A stretch of DNA of 64,000 nucleotides, taken from an uncultured Clostridia bacterium (lineage in GTDB: Bacteria; Bacillota; Clostridia; Oscillospirales; Acutalibacteraceae). The notes below the pieces were generated by a model. The model was not told where the DNA came from and searched no databases. It worked only from the letters and a program-made list of their open reading frames with translations. Positions 7,726 through 16,944 of this stretch are shown here, piece after piece (within the stretch, counting starts at the first letter, position 1; each line of letters opens with the position of its first letter). The DNA lies in contig CANQGK010000012.1 in the NCBI GenBank assembly GCA_947623175.1, positions 1 to 64,000 on the forward strand, written 5' to 3'. The position numbers were made by a program, and so were the translations under genes.

Positions 7726-10104
7726 ATGACACAGAGCAAAAATACCAAAAAGGCTTTGCTTGCCAGCATGTTATCGTTATTGCTGTGCGTTGCAATGCTG
7801 ATTGGTTCTACATTCGCATGGTTTACCGATTCGGTGACCAGCGGCAGAAACCGCATTGTTGCGGGTAATTTGGACGTCGAGCTTGAGTACGCCAAGGCAG
7901 CCGCCGCGGAGGACGGCACGATTGACGACATCGAATGGAATACGGTTACCGGTACTACCAACGACCTGTTCGGCAGCGATCTTTGGGAGCCGGGCCACAC
8001 CGAGTACGTATATCTTCGCGTACGCAACAACGGCAGTCTGGCGCTCAAATACAGCCTTGCCGCCAACGTTTACGGTACTGCCGCCGGCGGCGACGAAAAT
8101 ACCTATACTAACATCGAGGGCGGTACATTCCAACTCTCAAAATATCTCGTTTTCAACGTTATAGATAATACAAATAAGGTTGAAAATCGCGAATCTCTCT
8201 GGATTTCCGATTCTGTCAAAGAAAAGGACGCCATGGGTAAGCTTGACGGTATCGGCACCACCGGCGCCGTGCTTTACCCGAAAGAGACCGCGGGCAAGAT
8301 TTCCGAAACCGCCTTTACATTGGCAGTTTACATGCCCACGTCGGTAGGCAACGAAGCCAATTGGGACGGCAAAGGCGACGCTCCCGAAATTTATTTCGGA
8401 TTTGACCTCTTAGCCTCGCAATTTACCTATGAATCCGACAGCTTCAACGAGTTATACGACGACAGCGCTACGGATAAAAACGGCCACGAAATAGCTATCT
8501 CTACTTCTTCGAGCACACCTGCCGCAGGCGCTCCCACCGAGTTTTATTTCTCGGGCAACGCCCCTGCCGAGGCAAAATCAACTACCGTTGAATTTGTACC
8601 CGACTCGCTTGAAGCCGGCAGAGAGGTCGAGCTTGTCCTCGAATCGGGCAACGTTCCCGCCGCGGAAAGCAAGCCCGACGCAAGCGGCAACGCTCCCGTA
8701 AGCTATCTTGACCTGACGCTTTTGGTAAACGGCGTAGAGACGGCATATAACGAACCCGCCAAGCCGATTACGATTTCCACCTACGTTGAGCCGGGAATGA
8801 ACGGTCTGCACGTTTATTACGAGCAGGAGGACGGCTCCGTCGACACCGGAACCGATTATAAAGAAAGCTATGATCCCAAAACGGGCTTACTTGTTATAAA
8901 AACCACACACCTTAGCAAATATGTGGTTTATAAGCAGTTGAAAACCGTTACGCTGAAAGACGCAAAAACGCTGAGAGGCGATGAAAGCAGCACATTTGAT
9001 GACAGCAGAACAATGTATGCCGGCACCAGCAGCAATCATGATAAGAAGCGTGAGGTCATTCGGTTCTGCGTATATGACGAAGATTTAATTAAAAAAGAAT
9101 GCAATAAAACTTGGGGCAGCGGCAATAAAATTGACGAAGCAGGCAATGGCGACGCTCAGATGTTTGTTTCGACCGACGCGAAAAAAGTCTATATTTGCGT
9201 ACAACCGGACGTTGATTTAATTTATTTGAATCCGAGTTGCTACACGCTGTTTGACGGTTTCGATAATCTTAAGACTATTGATTTCGGAAACGGACTTGTG
9301 TCTACTGCCAAAGTTACCAATATGTCTTATATGTTCTGGAACTGCTCTGTTTCCGACATGGACGACCTTTCTTGGTTTGATACCTCAAACGTTACAACAA
9401 TGGCTAATATGTTCACCGCCGGAAACATTACCTCTTTGGATGTTTCCAATTGGGATACCTCCAAGGTTACCAGAATGGATAATATGCTGCATTGCTCCGG
9501 CTTAACAGAACTTAAGGGTCTTAATAAGCTTAATACTTCCAGCGTAACGAGAATGGATTTGATGTTTGCGGTTCATAAATTAAAAACTCTGGATGTGACC
9601 GGCTGGGATGTCTCTAAAGTTAAAGATATGCATCAGATGTTTTATTGGTGCGGGAGCAGCAGTATTTTGACTGAAATTAAGGGCTTGGAAACATGGAACA
9701 CTGAGAGCGTAACCAATATGAGCGATATGTTTCGATCTTGCCAGAAACTTGTTCTCTCGGACGAGCTTGCTGATTGGAATACATCCAACGTTACCAATAT
9801 GGCTGACATGTTCCACGATTGCTATGCAATAGCAGAGTTGGATTTGTCCGGCTGGAATACATCTAAAGTAACTAACATGTCTAATATGTTTAATCATATG
9901 TCATATAGAGTACCACTTGAGAGAATTTATGTCGGCGAGGGTTGGTCGACAGAAAGTGTTACAAACGGCACAGGCATGTTCGGATCGCTTTCGTCTAAGT
10001 TTGTCGGCGGTGCAGGAACGGTATGGAGCAGCGCACATACCGATCATACTTACGCCCATATCGACGGCGGCGATACTAATCCCGGTTACTTCACTTCGAA
10101 ATAA
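7726..10104 (+). CDS. Secreted TasA/CalY-like protein with DUF285 (BspA-type) repeats
   Basis: The 792-residue protein has the same SipW-type signal as the 4686 gene (LIGSTFAWFTDSVTSGRNRI) and the same N-terminal TasA/camelysin-like domain to about residue 250 (WEPGHTEYVYLRVRNNGSLA). Residues ~265-405 form a beta-rich linker domain. From about 530 to 750 come eight or nine DUF285/BspA-like leucine-rich repeats of the type NVTNMxxMF..LDLSxWDTS. Such repeats are usual in surface and lipoproteins of anaerobes and mycoplasmas and are thought to mediate binding. No wall anchor is visible. Its leader and ribosome-binding site copy those of the first surface protein, implying shared control. Confidence 0.8.
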   Translation: MTQSKNTKKALLASMLSLLLCVAMLIGSTFAWFTDSVTSGRNRIVAGNLDVELEYAKAAAAEDGTIDDIEWNTVTGTTNDLFGSDLWEPGHTEYVYLRVRNNGSLALKYSLAANVYGTAAGGDENTYTNIEGGTFQLSKYLVFNVIDNTNKVENRESLWISDSVKEKDAMGKLDGIGTTGAVLYPKETAGKISETAFTLAVYMPTSVGNEANWDGKGDAPEIYFGFDLLASQFTYESDSFNELYDDSATDKNGHEIAISTSSSTPAAGAPTEFYFSGNAPAEAKSTTVEFVPDSLEAGREVELVLESGNVPAAESKPDASGNAPVSYLDLTLLVNGVETAYNEPAKPITISTYVEPGMNGLHVYYEQEDGSVDTGTDYKESYDPKTGLLVIKTTHLSKYVVYKQLKTVTLKDAKTLRGDESSTFDDSRTMYAGTSSNHDKKREVIRFCVYDEDLIKKECNKTWGSGNKIDEAGNGDAQMFVSTDAKKVYICVQPDVDLIYLNPSCYTLFDGFDNLKTIDFGNGLVSTAKVTNMSYMFWNCSVSDMDDLSWFDTSNVTTMANMFTAGNITSLDVSNWDTSKVTRMDNMLHCSGLTELKGLNKLNTSSVTRMDLMFAVHKLKTLDVTGWDVSKVKDMHQMFYWCGSSSILTEIKGLETWNTESVTNMSDMFRSCQKLVLSDELADWNTSNVTNMADMFHDCYAIAELDLSGWNTSKVTNMSNMFNHMSYRVPLERIYVGEGWSTESVTNGTGMFGSLSSKFVGGAGTVWSSAHTDHTYAHIDGGDTNPGYFTSK

Positions 10105-10134
10105 TCATTCTTAACAAATATCCATCCTATATGC

Positions 10135-10167
10135 AAAATATCCACCTGCTAAGCGGGTGGATATTTT
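10135..10167. terminator. Bidirectional terminator
   Basis: AAAATATCCACC (10135-10146) pairs with GGTGGATATTTT (10156-10167) between the convergent genes ending at 10104 and 10200. Confidence 0.8.
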
Positions 10168-10199
10168 GTTATGATATTTGTCGTTTAACAACGCTCAAT

Positions 10200-11528
10200 T
10201 TACAAAAACTGCGTCATATACACCGGAACGCAGAGGGTGTCGGCGTCTTTTGCCAAATCCTTGGGGTATATAAGATACTTTTGCAATATGCGGGAGGAAT
10301 ATTTTTCAAAAAATTTATCCATAGACAAATGCGCTTTATATCCGGAAGATTTTACCTCGATAGGGCAGATCTTGTTTTTGCGCGCAAGCAAAAAGTCAAT
10401 TTCGTAATTGTGCCGCGAGGATTCGTTAAAAAAGGTATAGTAAAACAGCTTATTTCCGTTTGCGGCAAGGGTTTGCGCGACGGCGTTTTCGTACAAATAG
10501 CCGAGATTTGCGCTCAGCTTGTCGTTAAGCAGCTTTTCGTAAATTACGTTTTCGGTAAAATCCCTGTCCTTAAACATCAGCGTCACAAAAAGCCCCGTGT
10601 CGCAAACAAACATTTTAAACGCCGAAAGGTCTCGGCTTGCCGAAAGCCCCACGTTCGGATCATCCGCGTGGTAGGCGAGCAAAACCGTTTTGGAATTTTC
10701 CATTTCGGCGATTATATTCGGCAATTTTCCGGTTTTGCCGGTTTTGAGAACGTTTGACGTTTGATAGCGGGATGCGTTTTTGGCAAGCTGTGCCGGAATC
10801 GCGTCAAACAGCATGGAAGCTCTGCCCGAAGGATCGAATTTCCGAAAATCCTCCTCGTAAAGCGAGAGTATATCCCGCTTTACCGCGTCTACCTTGCGGA
10901 AATTGTTGGTTTCGATATATTCGCTTACCGCCTGCGGCATGCCGCCCACCAACATATACAGCCGAAAATCGCGCAGCAGCTTACGGTTAAGCTTTTCACC
11001 TACCGGAGAGTGCGACTCGAAACAGCGGCGTATAAGCGGCACTGTGGCGCTGTCGCCCGTCGCCCAAAGAAATTCCTCGTAATCCATAGGATACATGCCG
11101 ATTTTTCTTTCCTCGCTCGGAATAAGAATATCCTTGACGTTTTTTCTTATGGATATAAGCGAACCCGTTTCGAGATAATCGTACCGGCGGTCGTTTACAA
11201 GGTGCTTTATAGCCTGTCTCGCGGGCGGATAAAGCTGTACCTCGTCAAAAATTATGAGCGATTTGCGCTCGATAAGGTCAACCCGAAAAAGCAATTGAAG
11301 CCGCAGAAAAAAGTAATTCAAATCGCTTAAATCGTCAAAAAGATCCTTTACTGCCTGCGGCGCCGCCGAAAAATCTATTAAGATATAGCTTTCGTATTCC
11401 CGCTTTGCAAATTCCTCGGCGACCGTCGATTTTCCTATACGCCGCGCGCCCTCTATCATCAGCGCGGTTTTTCCCTGCGATTCGTTTTTCCACTCCACAA
11501 GCTTGTCGTATATTTTTCGCTTAAACAC
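10200..11528 (-). CDS. AAA ATPase with C-terminal DUF4143-like domain
   Basis: The 442-residue protein has Walker A GARRIGKST (27-35), Walker B LIIFDE (91-96), and a C-terminal DUF4143-type domain with a PD-(D/E)XK-like pattern (E376, D378, E391, K393 in YEIDF..IEVKSSG). The family is common in anaerobe genomes as solitary ATPases of unknown role, some near mobile DNA. The start is GTG with AGGGAG upstream. Repeated AATCGCA boxes lie in its promoter region (11530-11646). It is monocistronic and ends at a shared terminator. Confidence 0.75.
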   Translation of the reverse strand: MFKRKIYDKLVEWKNESQGKTALMIEGARRIGKSTVAEEFAKREYESYILIDFSAAPQAVKDLFDDLSDLNYFFLRLQLLFRVDLIERKSLIIFDEVQLYPPARQAIKHLVNDRRYDYLETGSLISIRKNVKDILIPSEERKIGMYPMDYEEFLWATGDSATVPLIRRCFESHSPVGEKLNRKLLRDFRLYMLVGGMPQAVSEYIETNNFRKVDAVKRDILSLYEEDFRKFDPSGRASMLFDAIPAQLAKNASRYQTSNVLKTGKTGKLPNIIAEMENSKTVLLAYHADDPNVGLSASRDLSAFKMFVCDTGLFVTLMFKDRDFTENVIYEKLLNDKLSANLGYLYENAVAQTLAANGNKLFYYTFFNESSRHNYEIDFLLARKNKICPIEVKSSGYKAHLSMDKFFEKYSSRILQKYLIYPKDLAKDADTLCVPVYMTQFL

Positions 11529-11529
11529 A

Positions 11530-11646
11530 AAATCGCTCCCTGTCGCAATTTTATTTTTTTAAAAATAAGGCAAAATCGCATTTTTTATATTCGTATTTTA
11601 TCGCGAAATCGCAATTTGTTTATTTATATTTTACCGCAGAATCGCA
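11530..11646. promoter_or_regulatory. Repeated AATCGCA boxes upstream of the AAA ATPase
   Basis: The sequence (A/G)AATCGCA occurs at 11573-11580, 11606-11613 and 11639-11646, about 33 nt apart, with related AAATCGC at 11530-11536 and TCGCAATTT at 11543-11551. The 33-nt spacing (about three helical turns) suggests a cooperative operator. Confidence 0.45.
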
Positions 11647-11969
11647 AAATGTCAATAAGGAGACGGGTTATTTTTTAATTTTCTTTTATTTCTTTCGCTT
11701 CTTCTTATAATCTTTAGTAGCATTTTGGCTTTACTTTTTCTCTCCCCCTGTCTTTTTCGGAGTAATCTCCGAAAAAGACACCCCCCTCGTCAGATGGGGG
11801 CAAGGCGCGCAAGCGCGCGGGCACGATAATTTTAAAATCATCTGCAAACTGAGCATTTCTCAAATTTGAAGCTTAAAAAGCATAATTCAGATTATTAATT
11901 CGTGGCTCCATCTGATGAGGGAGCTGTCGGCGTAAGCCGACTGAGGGAGAGATTTTTTGAATGAAAAAT

Positions 11970-12045
11970 GAAGCGGCGCTATGCGCCATGAAGCATGAAG
12001 CGCTCACTTGCGCGAGACATTTCGGTGTCCACTTCGCGGACGGAT
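11970..12045 (+). repeat. Palindromic repeat family E, copy 2
   Basis: Near-duplicate of 3995-4070, 8 kb away; the substitutions weaken two of the four small hairpins. Confidence 0.7.
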
Positions 12046-12476
12046 AAAAAACGTAAAGGCTTATGGTTTGAGATTTTAATACAAGTTATATTCTCGTGCA
12101 GAGGCGCAAAGGCTTGACCTACCCTTGGCTCCATCTGACGAGGGAGCTGTCAGCGCGTAGCTGACTGAGGGAGAGAAAAAGCTACAGACGGCGCTGAATT
12201 TAAATTTTTTAATCTTTGTTAAATTTCGGCATTTTAGCCTCCCTTGCCTAAAGGGAGGGGGACCAACGTTAGTTGGTGGGGGGATTAACGGGGCTAAAGC
12301 CATGAAGATACCAAAGTCTTATAAAACAATGCCGCTTCGCTCGTATACTTTTTCACTATTCGATATTACTTATTACCTTGTGCGCAAAGTGCGCATTGGG
12401 GCTGTCAGCGTAGCTGACTGAGGGAGAGAAAAGGTAAAGATACGCTGAATTGAAATTTTTAAGAAATGTGAAAATA

Positions 12477-12503
12477 CCACCTCCCTTTAGGCAAGGGAGG
12501 TGG
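12477..12503 (-). terminator. Palindrome downstream of dacF, possible terminator
   Basis: CCACCTCCCTT pairs with AAGGGAGGTGG around GCCTA (minus strand), followed by TATTTTCAC. It is derived from repeat family B but positioned to end the lemA-TPM-dacF transcript. Confidence 0.4.
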
Positions 12504-12548
12504 GGTACGCACAGTGTGTATTTACAAAAATCGCCGCGGCGATAAAAA

Positions 12549-13685
12549 TTATTTTGCAAATTCTTTATACAAATCTATTTGTCCGTGAAAGGCGGGCCAG
12601 CGCGAAGAATTGCCGAGGGTCACGACGATATATTGATTGCCGTTTTCGTTGCATTTGCCGTAAGAGGCTATGCAATAGCCCGATTCGTTTACAAATCCCG
12701 TTTTGCCGCCCAAAATGGTGGCGGTTTCGGGTTCGGTTCCGTACATATAATCGAAAAGCGTGCTCGAAAGGGGGATACCGTCGGGATTTTGAGGAGTTTT
12801 CGCGGTGGTGTAGCGGTAGGTGGAGATTATTTCCTTACAAATATCGTTTTGCAAAACCGCTCCCAAAATTACCGCCATATCATAAGCGGTGGTATAGTTA
12901 TTTTCGCTGTGAAGTCCGGTGGAATTATCGAAGTGGGTGCCCTCGAGCCCCAGCTCCCGCGCTTTTTCGTTCATAAGCTCGACGAATTTTTCCTCACTGC
13001 CCGACGTCATAATGGCAAGTCCTATAGCGGCGTCGGCGCCCGAGGGAAGTATCGTTCCGTACATCAGGTCCTTTACCGTGACATGCTCGCCGTTTAAAAA
13101 TCCCGCTACCGAAGCCTCCGCTGCAAACAGCGGATCGGTGATTTCGAGCGTCATTGTAAAAACGTCGTTCAAATCCTTGAGGTGCTCGGCGGCGACAAGC
13201 AAGGTCATAAGCTTTGTGGTGGAAGCCGGAAAAGCTTTTGCATGCGGATTTCTCGCGGCGGTCACCGAATTTGTATCAAGATTTACTATAATGGCGCTTT
13301 TGGCGTCGTTTCCGGCGGATATGTCCGGCGTATCGGCGCCGAAGCTGTAGGAAATTTTCGCAACCTTGTCCTCTGCAGTTTCGGTTTTGATTTCGCTCTG
13401 CGGCTTTGGCTGTGAGATAGGCTTTTCACCGTCGGCTTTTTCTCTGCCTGCCGCCGTGACGATTATCGCCGCCAAGGCGATGACGATCACCGCGAAAATC
13501 GCCAATACCGATTTTCGCAGTCTCACCGTCTTGTATATCCCGCCGCGCTTTTTGGGAGCGGGGGAGGCTTTGACGGGTATTTCGGCGTTTGATTCGGTTT
13601 TGGGCGCTTTTTGCGCGTTGAAGCGGTTCTCGAGTGATTTGAAATAGTCGCCGTAGCTTTTATTTTGCCACGAATTGTCAGACAT
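12549..13685 (-). CDS. Serine-type D-Ala-D-Ala carboxypeptidase (peptidase S11)
   Basis: It trims the terminal D-alanine of peptidoglycan stem peptides outside the membrane. The 378 residues have an unusual ~50-residue cytoplasmic N-terminus, one membrane span (58-79) and then the catalytic domain. Active-site motifs are STTK (155-158), SGA (215-217, where SGN is usual) and KTG (328-330). There is no clear C-terminal amphipathic anchor, so the N-terminal span is probably the anchor. The ribosome-binding site GGAGA precedes the ATG. It lies 33 nt after the TPM gene and is probably the third gene of that operon. DacF/DacB-like sporulation or vegetative roles cannot be separated. Confidence 0.85.
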   Translation of the reverse strand: MSDNSWQNKSYGDYFKSLENRFNAQKAPKTESNAEIPVKASPAPKKRGGIYKTVRLRKSVLAIFAVIVIALAAIIVTAAGREKADGEKPISQPKPQSEIKTETAEDKVAKISYSFGADTPDISAGNDAKSAIIVNLDTNSVTAARNPHAKAFPASTTKLMTLLVAAEHLKDLNDVFTMTLEITDPLFAAEASVAGFLNGEHVTVKDLMYGTILPSGADAAIGLAIMTSGSEEKFVELMNEKARELGLEGTHFDNSTGLHSENNYTTAYDMAVILGAVLQNDICKEIISTYRYTTAKTPQNPDGIPLSSTLFDYMYGTEPETATILGGKTGFVNESGYCIASYGKCNENGNQYIVVTLGNSSRWPAFHGQIDLYKEFAK

Positions 13686-13718
13686 TAGGATTCTCCGTTC
13701 GTAAAATATTGGTCGTCT

Positions 13719-14486
13719 TTAAAATCCTCGGCCCGCGCCGCCGCCCCCGAAGGAGCCGCCTCCGCCCGAAAAGCCGCCGCCCCCGAAGGAGCTGCCGCCC
13801 GAAAATCCGCCGAAGGAGCCCGGACCGCCGAACCAAAAGAATCTGCCGCGGCGTCCGAAAATTCTCAAAACCAGGAAAACGATCACGAGCATTATTATCC
13901 AGGAAACGACAACGCTTGCGCCGCTTTGCGTAAGGTCGCTTGTTTCGGAGATTTGGTCTATCGAAACGTAGCCCTCCTCGGGAGTTTGCCCGTATTCGAT
14001 ATATACTTCGTTTATAACGGCGTCGGCAACGGCTTTAAGTCCTTCGGAAAAATTATCGTTTTTAAAAAAATCCATGCCGTACCGGTCGATAATTCTGCCG
14101 GTTTTGCTGTCGGGCAGGGCGCCTTCGAGCCCGTAGCCCACGGCGATATATATTTCTCGGTCGCCCTCGGAAAGTAAAATAACGATCCCGTTGTCGGCTT
14201 CCTCGGCGCCTACGCCCCATTCGCGGCCGAGCCCCACGGCGTAATCCGCCGGTTCTTCGCCGCCGAGACTTTCCACCGTAACGGTCACTACCTGGGCGGT
14301 GGTGGCGTTGTTGAGCGCTTCCGCTTTGGTACGGATGTAAAGCTCGTCATCGTCGGTTATTACGTCGGCAAAATCGTTTACAAAGAAGCTTTTGGTAGGC
14401 GAGGGGTAACCCTCGTCTTCGCCGCAGGCGCAAAGTGTGAGCGCCGCAAAGGCGAAAAGCAGGGCAATAGTTAATACTCTTTTCAT
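13719..14486 (-). CDS. TPM-domain (YgcG-like) lipoprotein
   Basis: The 255-residue protein has a lipoprotein signal (LTLCAC, lipidated Cys near residue 18-20), a TPM domain at about 30-160 (NDFADVITDDDE..NGIVILLSEGDREIYIAVGYGLEG), a membrane span near 190-210, and a Gly/Ser/Phe-rich tail typical of YgcG proteins. TPM proteins are often encoded beside LemA; proposed roles are in envelope or membrane-protein maintenance. It starts 5 nt after lemA and is followed by dacF. Confidence 0.85.
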   Translation of the reverse strand: MKRVLTIALLFAFAALTLCACGEDEGYPSPTKSFFVNDFADVITDDDELYIRTKAEALNNATTAQVVTVTVESLGGEEPADYAVGLGREWGVGAEEADNGIVILLSEGDREIYIAVGYGLEGALPDSKTGRIIDRYGMDFFKNDNFSEGLKAVADAVINEVYIEYGQTPEEGYVSIDQISETSDLTQSGASVVVSWIIMLVIVFLVLRIFGRRGRFFWFGGPGSFGGFSGGSSFGGGGFSGGGGSFGGGGAGRGF

Positions 14487-14491
14487 ATTTA

Positions 14492-15061
14492 TCAGTCAAA
14501 GCTTACCTGCGGCACCTGTGAAGCGCTCTCGTCGGCGGTAAAATAGTCTGCCGGCTCAAAGCCGAAGATGCCTGCAAATATATTTCGCGGGAATTTTTTT
14601 ATTGCGGTATTATATTCTTTTGCTTCCTCGTTATAATCCTTGCGCGATAGGGCAATGCGGTTTTCCGTACCGGCAAGCTCGTCCTGCAAAGCGGTATATT
14701 GAGCGCTTGCTTTAAGGTCGGGATAAGCTTCGGTAACGGCGTTTACCCAGATATCGATAGCGCGGTCAAGCTGCTCGGACGCCGCCGACTGCTCCGTGAC
14801 CGAGCTTGCCTTCTGCACGGCGGAGCGCGCCTCGGTGACAGCGGTATAGGTCTCTTTTTCGTAATCCGAGTAACCCTTTACCGTGGCGACGAAGTTGGGG
14901 ATCAAGTCCGCTCTTCTCTGAAGCTGGGCGGATATTTGCGACTGTGCTTCGGTAACGCTTTCGCGGCTGTCGACAAGACCGTTATAGGTTGAAACGCATC
15001 CGATTACGGCAATAACCGCAATCACGATTACCGCTATTATTACAATACTTCTTTTTTTCAT
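14492..15061 (-). CDS. lemA: LemA family protein
   Basis: The 189-residue protein has one N-terminal membrane span (5-22) and a long helical domain with the LemA signatures YNGLVDSRESV, RRADLIPNFVATVKGY and YNTAIKKFPRNIFAGIFGF. Its function is not established; it is commonly paired with TPM proteins as here. It is the first gene of a three-gene operon with the TPM protein and the carboxypeptidase. A plausible -10 (TATAAT) lies on the minus strand at 15116-15121. Confidence 0.9.
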   Translation of the reverse strand: MKKRSIVIIAVIVIAVIAVIGCVSTYNGLVDSRESVTEAQSQISAQLQRRADLIPNFVATVKGYSDYEKETYTAVTEARSAVQKASSVTEQSAASEQLDRAIDIWVNAVTEAYPDLKASAQYTALQDELAGTENRIALSRKDYNEEAKEYNTAIKKFPRNIFAGIFGFEPADYFTADESASQVPQVSFD

Positions 15062-15171
15062 AACAATTAAACTCCTTTTGCGGTTCGGCAGAGCCGAATT
15101 ACGCCGATTTTTATCATTATACTACACTTAGATATAAATTACCATAAGTATTTTAAACAATTAACAAATTG

Positions 15172-15200
15172 TTGATTTTTTCCAATACTTAGGTTATTAT
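15172..15200 (+). promoter_or_regulatory. Promoter of the sufC/sufB-like pair
   Basis: TTGATT (15172-15177), 17 nt, TATTAT (15195-15200), just before the 15234 start. Confidence 0.5.
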
Positions 15201-15233
15201 ATATATAAAGGATTTTTAGTATGGGGGATATCG

Positions 15234-15968
15234 ATGTTAAGCCTTAGAAACCTTTCCTTTTCCGCCGAAAACGAGAGCGGCGAAAAAGAAATTCTTAAAA
15301 ATATAAATCTGGACATAGAAGACGGGTTTTCGGTCATAACCGGTCCTAACGGCGGCGGAAAATCCACTCTTGCCAAGATTATTACCGGAATTATAAAGCC
15401 CTCGAGCGGCAGTATTTTGCTTGACGGCGAGGATATAACCGGACTTTCCATAACCGAGCGCGCGAAAAAGGGAATAAGCCTCGCTTTTCAGCAGCCGGTG
15501 CGGTTTAAGGGGATCACCGTTCACGACCTTATAAGCCTTGCCGCGGGCAAGAGCATTTCGGTGACCGAAGCGTGCGACTACCTGTCCGAGGTGGGGCTTT
15601 GCGCGCGGGATTATATAAACCGCGAGGTAAACGCTTCGCTTTCGGGCGGCGAGCTTAAGCGAATTGAAATTGCCACCGTTTTGGCGCGTTCGACAAAGGT
15701 TTCCGTATTTGACGAGCCCGAAGCCGGGATAGACCTGTGGAGCTTTAATAATTTAATTAAGGTATTTGAAAAAATGCACGGCAAATCGGGCGGTTCGATT
15801 ATTATTATTTCCCATCAGGAAAGAATACTCAACATAGCCGATAAAATTATTGTAATATCCGATGGCAGTATTAAAGCCACCGGCAAAAAACAGGATATTC
15901 TGCCCGAGCTTTTGGGTAAAACGGATATAGGCTGCGAAAAATTGACCTGCGAAGCGGAGAATCAGTGA
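15234..15968 (+). CDS. sufC: SufC-like ABC ATPase of a minimal SUF system
   Basis: The 244-residue cytoplasmic ABC ATPase has Walker A GPNGGGKST (37-45), signature LSGGE (136-140) and Walker B VSVFDEPE (156-163). FDEPEAGIDLWS and the overall layout are those of SufC. SufC works with a SufB/SufD scaffold to assemble Fe-S clusters. Its stop overlaps the next gene's start (ATGA), so the two are translationally coupled. No sufS, sufU or sufE is beside it, so sulfur donation must come from elsewhere. Confidence 0.85.
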   Translation: MLSLRNLSFSAENESGEKEILKNINLDIEDGFSVITGPNGGGKSTLAKIITGIIKPSSGSILLDGEDITGLSITERAKKGISLAFQQPVRFKGITVHDLISLAAGKSISVTEACDYLSEVGLCARDYINREVNASLSGGELKRIEIATVLARSTKVSVFDEPEAGIDLWSFNNLIKVFEKMHGKSGGSIIIISHQERILNIADKIIVISDGSIKATGKKQDILPELLGKTDIGCEKLTCEAENQ

Positions 15969-16885
15969 TGAATAATACCGAATTGGAGCTTTTAAAAATA
16001 ATCGCCGATATGGACGGTAAGCCGGAGGGCGCCTTTAATATACGCGCGAACGGCGGACTTGCCGACAGACAGGTAACGGAAAATATAGATATAAAAACCA
16101 AAACCGACAAACCGGGAATAGATATCATAATAAAGCCCGGCACCAAAAACGAAAAGGTGCATATTCCGGTAATTATAAGCGAAACGGGATTGAGCGACAC
16201 CGTTTACAACGACTTTTTTGTGGGCGACGGAGCCGACGTCGAAATAGTCGCGGGCTGCGGTATTCACAACTGCGGAAGCGAGGAGTCGCGGCATGACGGC
16301 ATTCACAGCTTTTACGTGGGAAAGAACGCGAGGGTGCGCTACATCGAAAAGCACTTCGGCGAAGGCGACGGAAACGGCGAACGCAATATGAACCCCACAA
16401 CCATAGTAAACATAGCCGAGGGTGGATATATGGAGATGGAAACCACCCAAATAAGGGGTATCGATTCCACCAACCGCGTAACTTTGGCAAAGCTCGATAA
16501 ATCCGCCACGCTTATTATTAAGGAAAAGCTTATGACTCACGGCTGCCAGCACGCTCAAACCGATTTTACGGTCGACCTCGACGGCGAAAATTCGAGTGCG
16601 AACGTTATTTCCCGCTCGGTAGCCAAGGATAATTCGAGCCAAACCTTTTTGTCAAAAATAAACGGCAATAATATTTGCAGCGGACATACCGAATGCGACG
16701 CCATAATTATGGACAACGCGCACGTTTCCGCCATACCCGAAATCACGGCAAATCATATCGACGCATCGCTTATACACGAAGCGGCAATCGGAAAAATCGC
16801 AGGCGAACAGCTCATAAAACTCATGACACTCGGCCTCTCCGAAAGCGAAGCCGAAGAACAAATAGTCAACGGGTTTTTGAAATAA
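15968..16885 (+). CDS. SufB/SufD-family Fe-S scaffold (single-scaffold, minimal SUF type)
   Basis: At 305 residues from the ATG at 15968 (a GTG at 15965 is possible but less likely), it is shorter than classical SufB (~470). It keeps the core beta-helix and the C-terminal SHTECD-like segment (CSGHTECDAIIMDNAHVSAI) with HEAAIGKI. Only one scaffold gene accompanies sufC, which matches the two-gene SufBC/SMS arrangement of many strict anaerobes rather than sufBCDSU. Candidate cluster or sulfur residues are the cysteines in CGIHNC, THGCQH and NICSGHTEC. Annotators often call such proteins SufD. Confidence 0.8.
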   Translation: MNNTELELLKIIADMDGKPEGAFNIRANGGLADRQVTENIDIKTKTDKPGIDIIIKPGTKNEKVHIPVIISETGLSDTVYNDFFVGDGADVEIVAGCGIHNCGSEESRHDGIHSFYVGKNARVRYIEKHFGEGDGNGERNMNPTTIVNIAEGGYMEMETTQIRGIDSTNRVTLAKLDKSATLIIKEKLMTHGCQHAQTDFTVDLDGENSSANVISRSVAKDNSSQTFLSKINGNNICSGHTECDAIIMDNAHVSAIPEITANHIDASLIHEAAIGKIAGEQLIKLMTLGLSESEAEEQIVNGFLK

Positions 16886-16912
16886 AAAAGGTTAATTCAA
16901 AATGTATAATTT

Positions 16913-16940
16913 AAATCCCCGACGGTATCGCCGGGGATTT
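16913..16940. terminator. Hairpin between convergent genes
   Basis: AAATCCCCG (16913-16921) pairs with CGGGGATTT (16932-16940). T-runs are short on both sides, so efficiency is uncertain. Confidence 0.5.
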
Positions 16941-16944
16941 AGCT

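Larger units (their letters stand above)
11724..12503. repeat. Repeat-filled gap (families C, A, E, B)
   Basis: The gap 11529-12548 holds the ATPase promoter region and then only repeats: C (11724-11808), A (11904-11958), E (11970-12045), A (12127-12180), a short B (12236-12300), partial A (12400-12433) and a B-end palindrome (12477-12503). I see no gene. Confidence 0.75.

Noticed and set aside
10131-11330. Plus-strand ORFs (208 and 189 codons) opposite the AAA ATPase
   Set aside because: Shadows of the ATPase gene with no ribosome-binding sites or domains.
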